Origin: Brevinema_A sp051649605
Lineage (GTDB): Bacteria > Spirochaetota > Brevinematia > Brevinematales > Brevinemataceae
Length of the DNA stretch: 64,000 nucleotides
Assembly: GCA_051649605.1 (NCBI GenBank)
Contig: JBOFHK010000025.1
Location: 62,001-126,000, forward strand
Reading direction: 5' to 3'
Each line of letters starts with the position of its first letter. Positions within the stretch are counted from its first letter, which is position 1. A model generated the notes under the pieces. The model was given only the letters and a program-made list of their open reading frames with translations. It was not told the DNA's origin and made no database searches. This document shows, in pieces, positions 51,161 through 61,638 of this stretch. The position numbers and the translations under genes are program-made.

Positions 51161-54100
51161 GAATATAAGTACGAATTGCCGTATAGAATAAAGGAACAAT
51201 AAATAAGGTAAACAAGGTAGAAATAAGAAGCCCTCCTATAACGGAAATCGCCACAGGAGCATATGTTTCTTTTTGATCACCCAATCCTAAAGCCATTGGT
51301 ACCATCCCTAAAATGGTTGTAAAAGTCGTCATACAAATTGGTCTTAATCGACGAACTCCTGCAGCAGAAACTGCATCAATCAAGCCATATCCTCGATCTA
51401 ATAGTTTGTTAATATAATCAATTAAAACAATCCCATTATTAATAACAATCCCCACCAGAATGACCATCCCAATCGTAGAATAAACATTTAAAGATTGGTC
51501 TGCCAAATACAATACTACTAAAGAACCAAATACACCAAAAGGAACGGAAATCATAATCACAAAAGGTTCAATATAGGATTCAAACATCGCTGCCATCAAG
51601 GCATAAACAATAAAAATAGCTAAAAGAAAGGCAATAAAAATCGAGGTAAATCCTTTTTGAGTATCTTGATAATCTCCTTTAAAAACAATCCGTGTTCCTG
51701 GGGGAATAAAGATCACCTCAGCTATTTTTGCCTGAATATCATGAACAGCCCCCACAACATCTTTGACATACTTACCAGATAAAGAAGTACGAATCTCAAG
51801 AGATCGAACTGAATCAGAACGTCTAATATCCCTTGGACCTTTTTGTTGAATGATATCAACAAGAGCATTTAAAGGAACAATTTTCTTTTGGTTCAATACT
51901 ATATTAAAATTTTTCAAAGCTTCCAAAGACATTCTATCTTGTTCTCGAATACGAACTCGAATATCAATATCGTTACCCATCACTCCCATAATTTGAGAGG
52001 CATTTTTTCCTCCAAAGGAAGTTTGAATAATCCGAAATAACTCTCTTGGAGTCAGTCCTTCTCGGACAAGAGCAACACGGTCAGGAATAAGAGTAACTTC
52101 CATCACTTGATCCTCAGAAGTATTTCTAGGATTACGTATCCCTGACATACCACTTAGAAGATCTATTAGTTTATCAGCAACACGCTGAGATTGATCTAAA
52201 TTATTACCTTGAATTTCCATTTTGATAGATTCCCCACGAGAACTTCGATATCCTCCTCCCATATTAACAAAATTTTTTACAGGATAACGTTGCAAAATAG
52301 GATACATTCCTTCAACAATTTGGCCAACAGATTCAGGTCGTTGATTTGCAGGAATCAGTTTAATCCGCATTCGAGAGCGATATTCTAAAACAGCTGAAGC
52401 TCGTTGCCAGTTTAACTTCACTTGGAGATTAATTAATTCTGCCTTATCCCCTAAATATTGCTTTATTTCTTTTAAAATTTCTCGAGATATTTTCCTATTC
52501 TCTTCATAACGAGTCCCCACAGGAAAACTAAAATTAATAATCACCGTGCTGTCATCGCCTGCAGGGTAAGATTCCTTATCCATAATATGAATAAAAAAAG
52601 CTGAACCTGCAATAACAAAAAATAAAGAGCCTAAAACAATTGCTTTTTTACGCCTCAACGCCCAAGAGAGCGTATTTTGATAAAGATAATCACCTTGAGA
52701 AAGCACCCGTTGATTCCAAGAGTCCTGAGAGGTTTTTGTCTCTTTTAATAGAGAAGATAGCATCGGGATAATTGTAATAGAAACCACTAGAGAAACCAGC
52801 AATCCAGCAATAACCGTGATTACCAAATCTCTAAATAACTGAGCCATCATACCTTCTAAAAACAAAATAGGAGCAAAAACTGCAATAGTTGTAAAGGTAG
52901 AAGTCATAATTGCCAAACTTACTTCCTTAGCACCCATAATAGAGGCGGTATATTTTCCATACCCCTCTTTACGATATCGAAAAATATTTTCCAAAACAAC
53001 AATAGAAGAATCTACCATCATCCCAATCGCAAGAGTTAATCCTGCTAGTGAGATAGTATTAAAGCTCGTACCTGTAAAATACATCGCTATAAAAGAAATA
53101 ATCACCGAAGAAGGAATAGAAACAGCAATAACCAATAAAGATCGCCATTCCCATAAATAAAAAAAGATCACTAGAAGAGCAAATAATCCTCCTTGAAGAC
53201 CCGCATCAATCAATCCTTGAACCGCCCTACGAATATCGGTAGCGTTATTATACATTTCAACAATATGAACATTAGGAGGAAGTGCTGAAGAGAGTTGTTT
53301 GAGATATTTTTGAACTTCTTTTTCGACTTCAATAGTATTTGCCTCAGAAGTTTTTACAATTTCAAAGATTACAGAAGCTCGTCCAACTTCTTGATCACTT
53401 TCATCCAAAATATCAGGTGCGGTAACATAGGTAATCCCATTATCTTCATTACCACCAAAATAAATATCAGCAACATCTTTCAAAAAAATAGGAACACCAG
53501 AGCGACTTGTAATAACAATATTTTTAAATCCTTCTAAGTTTCTTATTTCACCATCAGTGCGAACACCAAGACGATAAGAGCCTTGAAAAATATAGCCACC
53601 AGCAACAGTAATATTATTATCACTTACAGCACGAGCAATATCTTCGGCATTAAGATTATAAGCCTGTAAGCGATTTTGATTTAATTCAATATGAACTTCT
53701 GTCTGAACACCGCCCGATATATCTACTTGACCTACCCCAGAAATACTCTCAAGATTTTTTTTAATATTATTTTCTGCAAAATCATAAGCTGTTGCCTGAT
53801 CATCAATTCCCACGATCATAAACCCAAGTACAGGCGTATCATCATTAGAAAATTTAGAAATACGAACTGATTTAACTTCTGTAGGGAGATAAGAGCGAAC
53901 AATATCTATTTTTTCACGAACCTGAAAAATAGCCTGATCCAAATCTGTGCCCCAATAGTATTGAATTCGAATCGAAGAACTACCTTCTCGTGAAGTCGCT
54001 GTAATACATTCTACATTGTCCAAAATAGCAAAAGCATCTTCCAATACTTTGGTAACAGCAGATTCTACTTGCTCTGGACCAGCTCCTGCATAAGAAGCGC

Positions 54101-54242
54101 TGATAGACAATACAGGCGATTCGATTTGTGGCATAATATCAACAGGGAGTCGGAAAGATGCTAATATCCCCACAAAGATAAGAATTATTAAACCCATTGA
54201 GACGGATATAGGCTTTTTTACCGATAATTCGATCAAAGACAT
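51141..54242 (-). CDS. RND efflux pump, inner membrane subunit (second of two)
   Basis: HAE1-type RND transporter of 1033 residues, 12 predicted helices and two large periplasmic loops. Helix 4 carries MMVDSSIVVLENIF and helix 10 GIVINNGIVLIDYI, so Asp407 of AcrB is kept while Asp408 and Lys940 are replaced by Ser and Asn, a pattern shared with the tandem pump and with many related pumps. Exports drugs, bile salts or lipids with the adaptor and TolC-like protein encoded upstream. Last gene of the efflux operon. Confidence 0.92.
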   Translation of the reverse strand: MSLIELSVKKPISVSMGLIILIFVGILASFRLPVDIMPQIESPVLSISASYAGAGPEQVESAVTKVLEDAFAILDNVECITATSREGSSSIRIQYYWGTDLDQAIFQVREKIDIVRSYLPTEVKSVRISKFSNDDTPVLGFMIVGIDDQATAYDFAENNIKKNLESISGVGQVDISGGVQTEVHIELNQNRLQAYNLNAEDIARAVSDNNITVAGGYIFQGSYRLGVRTDGEIRNLEGFKNIVITSRSGVPIFLKDVADIYFGGNEDNGITYVTAPDILDESDQEVGRASVIFEIVKTSEANTIEVEKEVQKYLKQLSSALPPNVHIVEMYNNATDIRRAVQGLIDAGLQGGLFALLVIFFYLWEWRSLLVIAVSIPSSVIISFIAMYFTGTSFNTISLAGLTLAIGMMVDSSIVVLENIFRYRKEGYGKYTASIMGAKEVSLAIMTSTFTTIAVFAPILFLEGMMAQLFRDLVITVIAGLLVSLVVSITIIPMLSSLLKETKTSQDSWNQRVLSQGDYLYQNTLSWALRRKKAIVLGSLFFVIAGSAFFIHIMDKESYPAGDDSTVIINFSFPVGTRYEENRKISREILKEIKQYLGDKAELINLQVKLNWQRASAVLEYRSRMRIKLIPANQRPESVGQIVEGMYPILQRYPVKNFVNMGGGYRSSRGESIKMEIQGNNLDQSQRVADKLIDLLSGMSGIRNPRNTSEDQVMEVTLIPDRVALVREGLTPRELFRIIQTSFGGKNASQIMGVMGNDIDIRVRIREQDRMSLEALKNFNIVLNQKKIVPLNALVDIIQQKGPRDIRRSDSVRSLEIRTSLSGKYVKDVVGAVHDIQAKIAEVIFIPPGTRIVFKGDYQDTQKGFTSIFIAFLLAIFIVYALMAAMFESYIEPFVIMISVPFGVFGSLVVLYLADQSLNVYSTIGMVILVGIVINNGIVLIDYINKLLDRGYGLIDAVSAAGVRRLRPICMTTFTTILGMVPMALGLGDQKETYAPVAISVIGGLLISTLFTLFIVPLFYTAIRTYIPRKKKV

Positions 54243-54310
54243 ATTGTTATACCCTAATATGTGAAATTGTTATTAATTTAATTTTTTTATATTATTATAT
54301 CAAAGAAAGC

Positions 54311-54324
54311 TCCTATATATAGGA
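54311..54324 (-). terminator. Short palindrome between the RND genes, possible weak terminator
   Basis: TCCTATATATAGGA is a perfect 14-base palindrome, extended to 54308-54327 with one mismatch, followed on the minus strand by a T-rich stretch. It may reduce read-through to the second pump gene. Confidence 0.35.
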
Positions 54325-54342
54325 ACTCTCTCTGATTAAGTA

Positions 54343-57300
54343 TTATTGATCTTCTCGGATAACATAAGGAAATCGTTTTCGGATTCCAGCATAGGCAGTT
54401 GGCACAACTAGCAGCGTAAATAAGGTAGACATAATCAGACCACCAATAACAGAAGTTGCTAAGGGTGCGTACGTATCTCCTCCTTCTCCCAGCCCCAGAG
54501 CCATAGGAAACATTCCCAAGATTGTCGTAAAGGTTGTCATACAAACAGGACGAATACGACGCACTCCAGCAATAACAGCAGCCTTATCCACATTGATACG
54601 CTGTGCTAAGAGTTGATTCATATAGTCAATTAACACGATACCGTTATTGATCACGATACCTACTAAAATAACAATTCCAATCGCAGAATAAACGTTCAAA
54701 GAATGTCCTGTCAAAAACAATAAAATCATCGAACCTAAAGCTCCAAAAGGAACAGAAATCATAATCACAAAAGGAGCAATATAGGATTCAAATTGAGCCG
54801 CCATTAAGGCATACACCACAAAAATAGCCACAAAAAACGCTGCTAATAAGGCAATCATACTTTCTTGCGTTTCTTCGTAGTCTCCTTTGAAGACAACACG
54901 TACACCAGAAGGAATAAACATTTTATCCGCAATTACTTGCTGGATCGCCTGAACAGCACCAGTAATATTTTTCGCATAAATACCACTTGTACCAGCTTTT
55001 ATTTCTAACATACGTGTTGAATCGGCACGCTCAATTTCCGAAGGTCCTAAACGTTGTTCAGCATCAACCAAAGTTCGAAAGGGGACAAAAGAGCCATTAG
55101 GAGTAGGAATATTTAAATTGAGCAAAGAATCGACCGATAAACGATCTTCTTCTTGGACACGTACACGAACATCGATATCATTACCAGTAGGGCTAAGAAC
55201 AGTCGTTGCCATTCGCCCACCAAAAGAAGTACGAATCATATTAAACAATCCCATAGGAGACAATCCTGCTTTTGCCAAAGCAATACGATCTGGACGTAAA
55301 ACAATTTCTGGAACACCTCCATCGGCAGTATTACGAGGATTTTCAATCCCTTCAATTCCAGCCATTAAGGTAATCAATTGCTCTGTTGTTTTACCAGCTA
55401 AATCTAAATCATTCCCCTGAACTTGAATTACGATTGGTTCTCCTCCTGAACGACCACCAGCTCCACCACCAATCTGAATATAACTTTTCATTGGATATTT
55501 ATCTAAAATTTTCTGTGCTCCAGCAGCAATTTCTTCTACGGTACGATCTCTTTCTCCACGGGTAACAAGGCTCACTCTCATATCAGATTTATGATCCAAT
55601 GCAGAACCAAACATCCCTTTAGAAGTTTTTACTTCTAAGCTGATTAATTCTAAATCATCCTTTCCGATATACTCACGAATTTCTCTCATGACTTCTCGAG
55701 AAATCGCAGCATTATATTCATAACGCGTTCCCAAAGGATAGGTAAGATAAATACGGAACTGCCCATCATCAGATACTGGCATATATTCTTTAGGTAAAAG
55801 CATTGCTAAGCCAATCACCAGTACTACAACTAGCAGATTGCCACCATAGACGACCATTTTTTTATGCTTAATACACCATTCTAAAGCATGCTTATAAATC
55901 ATATCAACATCATGTAAAAACTTCTCATTGAAACGCATTTTACTTGCTTTGCTTTCAGGCATTACCTCTTCATCATCTGCTTCAAATCCTTCCATGTGTA
56001 CTTCTTTAATCAAAATAGAACACAACATCGGAACAAGAGTAATAGAGATAACTAACGAGGCTAGAAGACCAACCACCACGGTAATCACCAAATCTTTAAA
56101 CAGTTGCCCCATTAATCCTTCAACAAATAAAATTGGGGCAAAAACAGCAATTGTTGTTAAAGTTGAAGCAGTAATTGCCAATCCTACTTCTTGAGCTCCA
56201 TTAATTGAAGCATTAATTTTCCCTTGCCCTTCGGCTCTATGCCGAAAGATATTTTCTAACACCACAATAGACGAATCCACCATCATCCCAATCGCCAAGG
56301 TCAAACCTGCCATCGAAATAATATTAAATGTTGTATCTGCGGCAAGCATAGCAATAAATGTGGTAATAATAGAGGTTGGAATCGAAAGACCAATAACTAA
56401 TAATGATCGCCAATCCCATAAATAGAAGAAAATTACCAATAAGGCAAAAAGCCCGCCTTGCAGTGCTGAAGAAGAGACATTAGACATTGATTTATTAATA
56501 GTATCCGCAGTATTAAATAGTTCTGAAATAACCACCGAAGGAGGAAGCGTTTGTTTTAATTCTACTAATTTTCGCTGAATGAGTTTTTCTACTTCGACGG
56601 TGTTCGCACCAGATGATTTAGTAATAAAAAGTACTACTGCGCCTCTTCCTGATTTATTTCTTGCTTCGTCTTCTATTTCTCTACCAGTAACAAATAATAA
56701 AGAATTGTCCTCTGCTCCACCATAAGAAACTTGAGCAATATCTCTAAGAAAAATTGGTGTACTTCCACGATAAGTAATAACGATATTTTTGAAATCTTCT
56801 AAAGTTTTTAATTCTCCGTCGGTACGAACACCAAACTTATAGGTACCTTGATATACATAACCACCAGCTGTCGACACATCATTATTGGCAACAATTTGGG
56901 CAATATTTTCTGCATCCAGATTATAGGCTTGGAGGCGGTTTTGTTCCAATTCAATATGGACTTCTGATTGGATTCCCCCAGAAACACGAACAGATCCTAC
57001 ACCAGGAATTTGTTCTAAAGATTTTTTAATTTGATTCTCCGCTAAATCATAGGCGGTTGCTAGATCATCAATACCAGAAATCAAAACTCCAATAACAGGA
57101 ATCATATCAGTAGAAAATTTAAATATCCTTGGAGAATCTACACCATCTGGCAATCGAGCTCGAACAATATCTATTTTTTCACGAACATTAAACATCGCTT
57201 GATTTAAATCAGAACCCCAAGCAAACTCCAAGCGGATGGAAGAATTTCCTTCCATGGAAGTGGAAGTAATCTCATCGAGGTCCTCCACAGTTGACAATAC

Positions 57301-57507
57301 ATTCTCTAAGGTTCGCGTTACCGAAATCTCTACTTCTTCTGGGCCAGCCCCTAAGTAATCTGTTGTAACTGTTAACATTGGGCTTTCTATATCAGGCAAA
57401 AAATCAACAGGGAGTTTGATAGAGGCAAAAATACCTACAGCCATCACAATGAGGAGAAGCATAGACATCGCAACTGGTTTTTTAACCGAAGATTCTATAA
57501 TAGACAT
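54343..57507 (-). CDS. RND efflux pump, inner membrane subunit (first of two)
   Basis: HAE1-type RND transporter of 1054 residues. It has the same framework as the following pump: IESSVKKPVAMSM at the start, MVDSSIVVLENIFRHR in helix 4, GIVINNGIVLIDYMNQL in helix 10. About 20 extra charged residues lie in the central cytoplasmic linker (EADDEEVMPESKAS). The pair could be a duplication or form a heteromer as MdtB/MdtC do. It follows the adaptor gene by 26 bases. Confidence 0.93.
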   Translation of the reverse strand: MSIIESSVKKPVAMSMLLLIVMAVGIFASIKLPVDFLPDIESPMLTVTTDYLGAGPEEVEISVTRTLENVLSTVEDLDEITSTSMEGNSSIRLEFAWGSDLNQAMFNVREKIDIVRARLPDGVDSPRIFKFSTDMIPVIGVLISGIDDLATAYDLAENQIKKSLEQIPGVGSVRVSGGIQSEVHIELEQNRLQAYNLDAENIAQIVANNDVSTAGGYVYQGTYKFGVRTDGELKTLEDFKNIVITYRGSTPIFLRDIAQVSYGGAEDNSLLFVTGREIEDEARNKSGRGAVVLFITKSSGANTVEVEKLIQRKLVELKQTLPPSVVISELFNTADTINKSMSNVSSSALQGGLFALLVIFFYLWDWRSLLVIGLSIPTSIITTFIAMLAADTTFNIISMAGLTLAIGMMVDSSIVVLENIFRHRAEGQGKINASINGAQEVGLAITASTLTTIAVFAPILFVEGLMGQLFKDLVITVVVGLLASLVISITLVPMLCSILIKEVHMEGFEADDEEVMPESKASKMRFNEKFLHDVDMIYKHALEWCIKHKKMVVYGGNLLVVVLVIGLAMLLPKEYMPVSDDGQFRIYLTYPLGTRYEYNAAISREVMREIREYIGKDDLELISLEVKTSKGMFGSALDHKSDMRVSLVTRGERDRTVEEIAAGAQKILDKYPMKSYIQIGGGAGGRSGGEPIVIQVQGNDLDLAGKTTEQLITLMAGIEGIENPRNTADGGVPEIVLRPDRIALAKAGLSPMGLFNMIRTSFGGRMATTVLSPTGNDIDVRVRVQEEDRLSVDSLLNLNIPTPNGSFVPFRTLVDAEQRLGPSEIERADSTRMLEIKAGTSGIYAKNITGAVQAIQQVIADKMFIPSGVRVVFKGDYEETQESMIALLAAFFVAIFVVYALMAAQFESYIAPFVIMISVPFGALGSMILLFLTGHSLNVYSAIGIVILVGIVINNGIVLIDYMNQLLAQRINVDKAAVIAGVRRIRPVCMTTFTTILGMFPMALGLGEGGDTYAPLATSVIGGLIMSTLFTLLVVPTAYAGIRKRFPYVIREDQ

Positions 57508-57533
57508 TTACTATCTTCCTTATTTTTTGTTTA

Positions 57534-58481
57534 TTATTGATTTTCTTGATCAGTAAGTTCTTCAACAGGTTGTTCTGAAACTTCGACTTCCGGTAAAGGA
57601 CGAATCGGTGCACCTTCACTAAGGTATTCTCGCCCAAAAACGATCATTTCTTCTCCTACAGAGATCCCAGAACCAATCGCCACTTGGTCTCGATAGCGTA
57701 GAGCAATTTCTATTGGTCTTAAAACTGCTGTTTCATTTTCATTAACAAAAATAGCATCTTGACCTTCTTTGGTTTTTGCCAAAGCTGATTCAGGAACTAC
57801 AAATATATTAGTTACTTCTTCAATAAACACAAAACTTTCTGCAAATATCCCAGAAAATAAGGCATGGTCTTTATTGTCAATTGTGGCCCGAACAGTTAAA
57901 GATCGAGTATCGGGATTTAACGATAAATCACGACGGGTAATTTCTCCTTCAAAAACACGGTCGGGCACAGCTCGGGTACGAAAATATACAGGTTGTCCTA
58001 CTTTAATTTCTGGAGCATAATTTTCTGGGACTTGGATCAAGGCCTCAAGCTTATTAATATCTCCTACCATTGCCACAGCAGTCCCTATAGTAACATCAGC
58101 ACCTTCTGATACCAAAATACGCGTAACAACCCCATTTACTGGACTAGTAACAGGTGCAGCCGCATAACGAGCCCCCACTTCAAAACGATCGATGGAAACT
58201 ACTGATTGATTTCTTCGGACAGAATCTCCTTCAAAACGATTAAAACGAAGTACTTTCCCAGTAACAGGTGATGTAATCGATACTTCATTCTCTGCTTTTA
58301 ATTCTCCATAAAGATCTAAATATCGTTGTAACGATCCTAGTTCGGCTTTTCGGACAAGTACTGTTGTTCTATTGTCTACAACACGCTCTTCTGTTTTTCC
58401 TTTAGAAACCATACGAAAAACAATAAAACCAGCAATTACTAATATAGCGGTTACGATTCCTATCTTCATTTTAGAATTCAT
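57534..58481 (-). CDS. RND periplasmic adaptor (membrane fusion protein), hairpin-poor
   Basis: Adaptor of 315 residues with an N-terminal membrane helix (about 6-24). The two halves of the lipoyl domain (SITSPVTGKVLRFNRFEGD and TSPVNGVVTRILVSEGADV) are separated by only about 25 residues, so there is almost no alpha-helical hairpin, unlike AcrA. Beta-barrel and membrane-proximal domains follow, and an acidic tail. Borrelia BesA is a known adaptor of this shape. It links the RND pumps to the TolC-like protein. Confidence 0.9.
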   Translation of the reverse strand: MNSKMKIGIVTAILVIAGFIVFRMVSKGKTEERVVDNRTTVLVRKAELGSLQRYLDLYGELKAENEVSITSPVTGKVLRFNRFEGDSVRRNQSVVSIDRFEVGARYAAAPVTSPVNGVVTRILVSEGADVTIGTAVAMVGDINKLEALIQVPENYAPEIKVGQPVYFRTRAVPDRVFEGEITRRDLSLNPDTRSLTVRATIDNKDHALFSGIFAESFVFIEEVTNIFVVPESALAKTKEGQDAIFVNENETAVLRPIEIALRYRDQVAIGSGISVGEEMIVFGREYLSEGAPIRPLPEVEVSEQPVEELTDQENQ

Positions 58482-58493
58482 TCTATGTACCTC

Positions 58494-59993
58494 TTATTCT
58501 ACCATATTATTAATTTGTATTTTATTCATTTCTTCCAAAAACCTTGGAAGAGAGTTGATTGCCTGTTGAAGGGTCAATTTGGCATTCAGTTCGTTGTATA
58601 CAGAAAGTAGTAAATTTCTTTTTGCATCAATATAATCTACCTGAGCTTGATTAAGTTCGATAATTGAAATACGACCAAAGCGATACTGTTCTTGAGCAAT
58701 TTCTGAAGCACGACGGGCTTGTTCTTCACTAACACGAAAAGAATTTACACTTTGACCCATCTCTCGAATAGTAAGAAGCGTATTTTTTACTTCAATTAAT
58801 TTTTGTTCTTCCGCATCCAGCAAAGCATATTGGGCTTTAGTAATTTCTGTATCAGCCGCTTTAACACGGGAAGCAACCCCAGTCCCAGGAATCCACTCTA
58901 AAATCGGTACTTGTAGTGAAGCACTTACCCCATATTGTCCATTATAAGATGATTCTCCAAAACTACCAATAGCAACATCACGACCCCACGATGGGTTATA
59001 ATCAAAGCGAAGGTCTACTTTAGGAAGACGTACAGCATTTTGTTGACCTTTTTGATTCTTTGCATTTTGATAAGCAGCTCTTAGAGTTGCAAGCATCGTA
59101 TCATTAGAAAAAATATACTCTAAAGAAGAGTTTTCATCAAAAGGAGAAAATTCAATATTCGTTACCTGAAGTAAATCTCCTTTTAATTCTATAAAAGTAT
59201 CTGGTTCGGCAACATAGCCTATATAACGATAAAAATCCTCTTTCGAGAATAAACGATTTTTTTCTGCCGTAAAATAGGTTGGTTGAGCACTATAAAACTG
59301 AGAACGTGATAAAGACACATCAAAATCAGAAACCCGTCCATTTCGATAATTGATTTCCGCCTGTGCCAACTGGTCTCTCAGTTGTCTTAGACGTTCTAAA
59401 GTAACCTTAACTTCTTCCTGTTTGAGAAACTGATCATAATATCGAATCGCTGTTTGGTATACAATCTCGCGGATTTTATTCGTATAAGTATTTTGTAGGT
59501 TTAGATAATTTTCTTTGGCAATACGATAAGAGTATAAATTGGCAAATCCATTAAAAATCGTTTTTGATAAAACAATAGAAGGTAAGGATAAATCCATCTT
59601 AAAACCTTCGCTTGTCGCAGCAATATCATTAGGATTTCCTGAAGTCGTAAATAAATTCCGAAAATCAGCGCTAGCAGAAACAGTTAAATTGGGGACATAA
59701 AAATCCTGTATTGATCCAGTATATAGAGATTTAGAACTATCCAAATCTTTTTTTGCCTGTGCTAATTCTAGATTATTTAAAATCGCTAAATTAATTGTTT
59801 CTTTTAGAGTCCATTGATTGGTATGAGAGCTTGGCTGTAAAATATATGAATTGTCAAAATTTGCTGATTGTTGCAATAACATGTCAATATCGTAAATTTC
59901 CTGATTAGGAAATAACGATTTGGGAAGATCTTGGGTATATACAAAAGATATTAGACAAAAAAATATAACACCATATAGCCAATATTTAGACAT
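58494..59993 (-). CDS. TolC-family outer membrane efflux protein
   Basis: Outer membrane factor of 499 residues. Signal peptide of about 20 residues (LYGVIFFCLISFVYTQ). Two long helical repeats (LKETINLAILNNLELAQAKKDL and the later SEEQARRASEIAQEQYRFGR, with FGRISIIELNQAQVDYIDAK) mark the TolC duplication. Forms the exit duct for the RND pumps encoded downstream. First gene of the efflux operon; AGGAGAT precedes the ATG. Confidence 0.92.
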   Translation of the reverse strand: MSKYWLYGVIFFCLISFVYTQDLPKSLFPNQEIYDIDMLLQQSANFDNSYILQPSSHTNQWTLKETINLAILNNLELAQAKKDLDSSKSLYTGSIQDFYVPNLTVSASADFRNLFTTSGNPNDIAATSEGFKMDLSLPSIVLSKTIFNGFANLYSYRIAKENYLNLQNTYTNKIREIVYQTAIRYYDQFLKQEEVKVTLERLRQLRDQLAQAEINYRNGRVSDFDVSLSRSQFYSAQPTYFTAEKNRLFSKEDFYRYIGYVAEPDTFIELKGDLLQVTNIEFSPFDENSSLEYIFSNDTMLATLRAAYQNAKNQKGQQNAVRLPKVDLRFDYNPSWGRDVAIGSFGESSYNGQYGVSASLQVPILEWIPGTGVASRVKAADTEITKAQYALLDAEEQKLIEVKNTLLTIREMGQSVNSFRVSEEQARRASEIAQEQYRFGRISIIELNQAQVDYIDAKRNLLLSVYNELNAKLTLQQAINSLPRFLEEMNKIQINNMVE

Positions 59994-60090
59994 TAAAATC
60001 TCCTAAGTTTTTATAAATAGAATTAAGGGTATCACTATAATAAGTAATTAATTTTTTAATACGATTCTTTAATTTATAAATATTTTTATA

Positions 60091-61431
60091 TTATTCAGAA
60101 AGTATATCTTTATGAAGATCATACTCATTAATCAAATCTTTAAAAAACATCCCTCGGTGTTCATAAGAAACAAATTCATCAAATGATGTAGCACCAGGCG
60201 ACAATATAATTGTATCTCCTTCTTGGGCATAAGAAATTGCTTGGATAAAAGCTTCTTTTAATCGGAAACTAGCCAAGCATTCTATATTATCCCAAGAATT
60301 TGTAAGCTCTTCTGCTAACTCACCAAAAACAAACGCTTTTTTTACCTTATTGGCAATTGTTTCTCTAATAAGTCCGTAATCTAATCCTTTACTCCGCCCT
60401 CCAGCAAGGAGTAAAATTTTTTTTGGGAAAGATTGTACCGCCAAAGCTAGAGCTTGGGTTGTGGTCGCCTTAGAATCGTTGTAAAACTTAATCCCATGAT
60501 AAGAGCCAACAAATTCTAATCGATGCTCTACTCCACGAAAAGAACAGAGAGTCTCTCCTATCAGTTTGCTATCTATTCCTAAAAGGACAGCGACAGCAAA
60601 AACAATTAAGGCATTTTGAATATTATGCTGTCCTACCAGGGTAATATTTTTTACATCAAACTGGCGTTCTTGCTTATAATAGACGTGTCCCTCATACAAA
60701 GATATATCTCCCAATTCTTTACAGGAAAAATAGAATAAAGAAGCATTAAGCTTCTCTGCAAAAGAAACAATAGTAGGATCATCTTTATTGATAAGAGACC
60801 AATCTTCGCTCCTTTGATTCACAAAAATTTTTTTCTTAGTAGCAATATAATCATCCATGGAATCATAGCGATCCAAATGATCTTCATGAATATTTGTAAT
60901 AACCGCAATGTGCGGGCGAAATTCAGATAGAGACTCTAACTGAAAACTAGATAGCTCTACAATAAATAGATAATCCTGATATTTTTCATCAGCATAGTCA
61001 AATATGGGAATTCCAATATTGCCTACTAATAGGCTAGGTTTTGCACTAGATAATACGTGTCCCAACCAAGAAACTACTGTTGTTTTACCATCTGTACCTG
61101 TTACTGCAATATATGTTCTTGTCGGAAACAAACAATAAAAATATTCAATATCATTGAGAATTTCTATCCCTTTTACCAAGGCTTGCTGTACCAAAGGAAT
61201 GCAACGGGGAACACCAGGGCTAATAAAAATTTTTTGAATGGGGTAACGCTCTAAAAGATCAGGAGTTTGTGAACCCAGTTCGTTAATAATATCACCATCT
61301 AATGTTTGGAGAAGATTTTGTTGCTCTATCGTATTTTGTGAATCAGCAATTAATAAGGTTTTTTGTTGCTTAATCAAAAACTTAGCTAATGTATACGAAG
61401 TCCTTTTTGTAAATCCCAGTATCAAATACAA
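60091..61431 (-). CDS. murD: UDP-N-acetylmuramoyl-L-alanine:D-glutamate ligase (TTG start)
   Basis: Mur ligase of 446 residues. N-terminal Rossmann-like domain, ATP site AVTGTDGKTTVVSW at about 107-120, ELSSFQLESL, NIHEDHLDRY, and the C-terminal YNDSKATTTQALALAVQ and LLLAGGRSKGLDY segments are typical of MurD. It adds D-glutamate to the muramyl peptide in the cytoplasm. The TTG at 61431 is six bases after AAGGA and gives the expected N-terminus. Not in the usual mra cluster; it precedes tolC. Confidence 0.94.
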   Translation of the reverse strand: MYLILGFTKRTSYTLAKFLIKQQKTLLIADSQNTIEQQNLLQTLDGDIINELGSQTPDLLERYPIQKIFISPGVPRCIPLVQQALVKGIEILNDIEYFYCLFPTRTYIAVTGTDGKTTVVSWLGHVLSSAKPSLLVGNIGIPIFDYADEKYQDYLFIVELSSFQLESLSEFRPHIAVITNIHEDHLDRYDSMDDYIATKKKIFVNQRSEDWSLINKDDPTIVSFAEKLNASLFYFSCKELGDISLYEGHVYYKQERQFDVKNITLVGQHNIQNALIVFAVAVLLGIDSKLIGETLCSFRGVEHRLEFVGSYHGIKFYNDSKATTTQALALAVQSFPKKILLLAGGRSKGLDYGLIRETIANKVKKAFVFGELAEELTNSWDNIECLASFRLKEAFIQAISYAQEGDTIILSPGATSFDEFVSYEHRGMFFKDLINEYDLHKDILSE

Positions 61432-61538
61432 TTCTGTTCCTTAAACTCTTAATAAATGTTTATTATTACATAGTACTATTATACGATTTTTATATTAAAA
61501 AAGCAAGTGAAAATTACTGTTACATTAACTTTATACTC

Positions 61539-61567
61539 TTGATTTTTAAAGTGATATAACTTATACT
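61539..61567 (+). promoter_or_regulatory. Sigma-70-type promoter of the sigma-54 response regulator
   Basis: TTGATT at 61539-61544, 17-base spacer, TATACT at 61562-61567. The leader would be about 65 bases. Confidence 0.5.
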
Positions 61568-61638
61568 ATACTAGACTCTGTAAGAAGTTTTTTAGGTTTA
61601 CTTCACAATAATATTTTATACACACAAAAGAGGAAAAA

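Noticed and set aside
54343..57507. Inactive RND partner inferred from missing Asp408 and Lys940 equivalents
   Set aside because: Both tandem pumps carry the same residues and this pattern is common in related HAE1 pumps.
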